From Microvelia longipes (lineage: Eukaryota > Arthropoda > Insecta > Hemiptera > Veliidae): a stretch of DNA of 64,000 bases. The stretch covers positions 27,036,099 to 27,100,098 of the forward strand of contig JACMZG010001913.1 of NCBI GenBank assembly GCA_018340805.1, written 5' to 3'. Made by a program: the position numbers and the translations under genes. The notes under the pieces are model-generated. The model searched no databases and was not told the DNA's origin. It worked only from the letters and a program-made list of their open reading frames with translations. Positions 62,085-64,000 of this stretch are shown in pieces. Positions within the stretch are counted from its first letter, which is position 1; each line of letters starts with the position of its first letter.

Positions 62085-62330
62085 TTTATATGAACGTCCT
62101 AAATGTTTTCTGAGTCATTATTGCCGACAAATGAAGACATAAAAATTACTTTTTGACCTAATGATTGATTTTTGAAGCAAGTTTGATTGGGTAGGTTTGA
62201 ATATATGAATATATGTATTCACACAACGTTTTGAAAACCGATCAGGAGGTCTTAAAAAGACCCAAAACTGATAACTTATGCAAAATTATGGTTTTGGATC
62301 ATAAGTGCATTCACAATACTTTCCCTTTAA
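62085..62330 (-). mobile_element. R5S repeat fragment abutting a LINE 3' end
   Basis: TTTTCTGAGTCATTATTGCC, AACCGATCAGGAGGTC and ACTGATAACTTATGCAAAA match the family in reverse orientation. Its end adjoins the LINE remnant that starts near 62,335. Confidence 0.5.
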
Positions 62331-62334
62331 ATCA

Positions 62335-63186
62335 ATTACTATTATTATTATACAGTGGGGTTGGTGTCGAGGATAGACCCCATTTGCACTGCAGCCTGCT
62401 GTAGAGTCTATAGTACAGTGACCTCAATCAGTTCAGGCCAGAATAATTAATTTCCCCGGACAATATCCAGGATCTTCTAAACCAAATTCATTGATAGAAT
62501 CAAACTTTGTAAGAATGCTGAGCTACCAAAATTTATGAACCATTAAAAGGCTAGGGCTTCATACCTCTGAAGTATGTGAGAGGATTACCTTCAGAGGGAC
62601 ACTGGGTTATATATTAAGATGCCAATGGTATGAAGATGTTTGCAAAGGTGACAGTGACCAGTTACTGTTCTGACATCCTCTCAGTTTAGATCGAGGAAAT
62701 CCTCAGTAAGCTTGGGATTGGGTCCTTTTTACATGAGTCTGCTATGCACCAGCCATAGGATTTGCTCAATGATGCAATTGATTGGTTCACTTGAAGTAGT
62801 CTCACACACCTTTTTTCCAGATCTGCTAGTTCATTGCCTTTACTTCGAGGCACCCGTCTAATTGCTACATCATTTTCGAGTGAAAGAGTCAAAAGGTTTT
62901 GTAAGACTTCCAGATAAGCTCAGAGTTAACTTTGTACGAACCAAGAGCTTTAATGGCTTTCTGTTAAAATATTAATAGAAGTATGTTTAAGATTGTTCTT
63001 AATATTTTCTAATAGGCAGACGTTAAAAAGAAATATATCTCGCCTGGAACAACGCCTAAAGGAAATGAGTTTTGAAATGCCACTACCAGAGCCACAGTCC
63101 ATTTCGGATCCATCTTTGCACCGCACTAGAGGATTTAGGTAAGCCTCCAATAAAACTTCCTCAACTATGTGAGAATGATTTTTCAT
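62335..63186 (-). mobile_element. I-group LINE 3' remnant with RNase H domain
   Basis: From high to low coordinates: CKDGSEMDCGSGSG (about 63,110, RNase H first catalytic motif, usual form YTDGS), AIKALGSYKVNSELIWKSY, VPRSKGNELADLEKR (usual form WVPGHxGxxGNExADxLA, within 62,686-62,892), then TVTGHCHLCKHLHTIGI (about 62,640), the tail shared by LINEs that carry RNase H. Frames are broken. It is related to the copy at 48.6 kb. Confidence 0.8.
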
Positions 63187-64000
63187 AGGAGCAATGAGTA
63201 ATCAGAGTTCATTTTGATTATGGGACTCTTAATTACCTTTACCTTTTTAAAGTGACCTCTAATAATAGAGATCTTTCAGTTTTCATTGTTCTGTAATCAG
63301 TAAGCTGCCAACCTTGTCTCACTTTTTACAACAAAATGGAGTGGCGGAAGGCTCAGCCCGACATTTAGGGCAGTGGTTGGTGCAGAGTTCATTAACCATG
63401 TAATGAGGAAACAGGCTAGGCGCTTTTTGACTTGGTTGACAAAAACATGACTTAGTTGAATTTATATTTGGTTTATATTTTACTTCAGTCTAATTTCGTA
63501 AATGTAACCAAAGTAGGGTTAAAGAAAATAAAAAGTATCTTAATTATTGTATTAGAATAAGAGCTTAATGAAATCACTGTGGGAAAGCAAAGGGTTTTTA
63601 AAACGCCAACTAAGTAAATAGCTATAACGATTTTAAGAGATCTTAGTTAGTATAATGACCTGCAAAGTGCGCTAGAGTGAGAGAATGATGGAACAATCTA
63701 CAATAGCTAGAGTGTTGTATTCTATACTGTTTGAGTATGCACGTTTAAGTGTTCAGGATGTGAATGTATACGATTGTACGTGTGTGAGTACAACAAGACT
63801 TCTTTCAGTTTATAAGTGTTCAGTTTACATTGTATTAAAGTGAAAGTTTTTGTGTGTTGGGGGGTTGCTAATATTAACTGTTTTTATTCCCTCAGTGCTT
63901 TCAGTCTCCTACTGTCTAAAAGTATATTTCCAGTTCGTATTTTCCACGGAACTTGAGACAATATTAGCTCTAAGAAAAAGCCTTGAAATAAAATAGGAAC
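63187..64000. other. Unassigned DNA at the window edge
   Basis: Moderately GC-rich start (GGAGTGGCGGAAGGCTCAGC, about 63,339). It may be the upstream part of the LINE at 62.3-63.2 kb, but no conserved motif was read. Confidence 0.4.

Overview
This is AT-rich, intron- and transposon-dominated nuclear DNA from an arthropod, most likely an insect. Three things point there. Two exons on the minus strand encode the second immunoglobulin (Ig) domain of a DPR-family (defective proboscis extension response) neuronal surface protein, a family typical of arthropods. The retroelement set (BEL/Pao, Ty3/gypsy, I-group LINEs, Penelope-like elements) is also typical, and TA microsatellites are long and frequent. 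I cannot name the species. There are no bacterial-style genes or operons, and nearly all long ORFs are chance or transposon-derived.

Host gene: a dpr-like gene (closest in my memory to dpr12) runs on the minus strand through at least 25,468-52,738. Exon 52,604-52,738 carries the start of Ig2 with its first cysteine. Exon 25,468-25,675 carries the core tryptophan and the second cysteine motif. The phase-0 intron between them is 26,928 bases. The Ig1 exons should lie at higher coordinates and the C-terminal (probable GPI-anchor) exon at lower coordinates; I recognised neither here. Everything else in 25.7-52.6 kb is therefore intronic, and the flanking parts may be too.

Transposon landscape from left to right: 0-9 kb is mostly unassigned AT-rich DNA with a perfect hairpin, TA repeats and two degenerate minisatellites. 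11.1-13.3 kb is a decayed BEL/Pao element and 15.6-16.5 kb an internally deleted Ty3/gypsy element. 18.7-19.7 kb is a LINE interrupted by another repeat. 21.36-22.15 kb is an inverted-repeat element with a hammerhead-like motif in each arm. 24.5-25.3 kb is a Penelope-like element tail with a mutated hammerhead. A second, better hammerhead-like motif lies at 33.75 kb. A 331-bp MITE with an 8-bp target duplication is at 34.0 kb, a 269-bp fold-back element at 38.6 kb, a 31-bp minisatellite at 39.8 kb, a GIY-YIG fragment at 40.6 kb, and LINE RNase H or RT remnants at 48.6-49.2, 59.5-59.9 and 62.3-63.2 kb.

The most striking pattern is one repeat family (called R5S here) present at least 19 times on both strands. 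Fuller copies are about 750 bp, with a hairpin at one end and a CpG-rich segment at the other. An internal stretch closely resembles the 3' half of 5S rRNA, including its internal promoter boxes. One copy sits about 115 bp upstream of the acceptor of the dpr exon. Several tRNA-derived SINE heads are also present.
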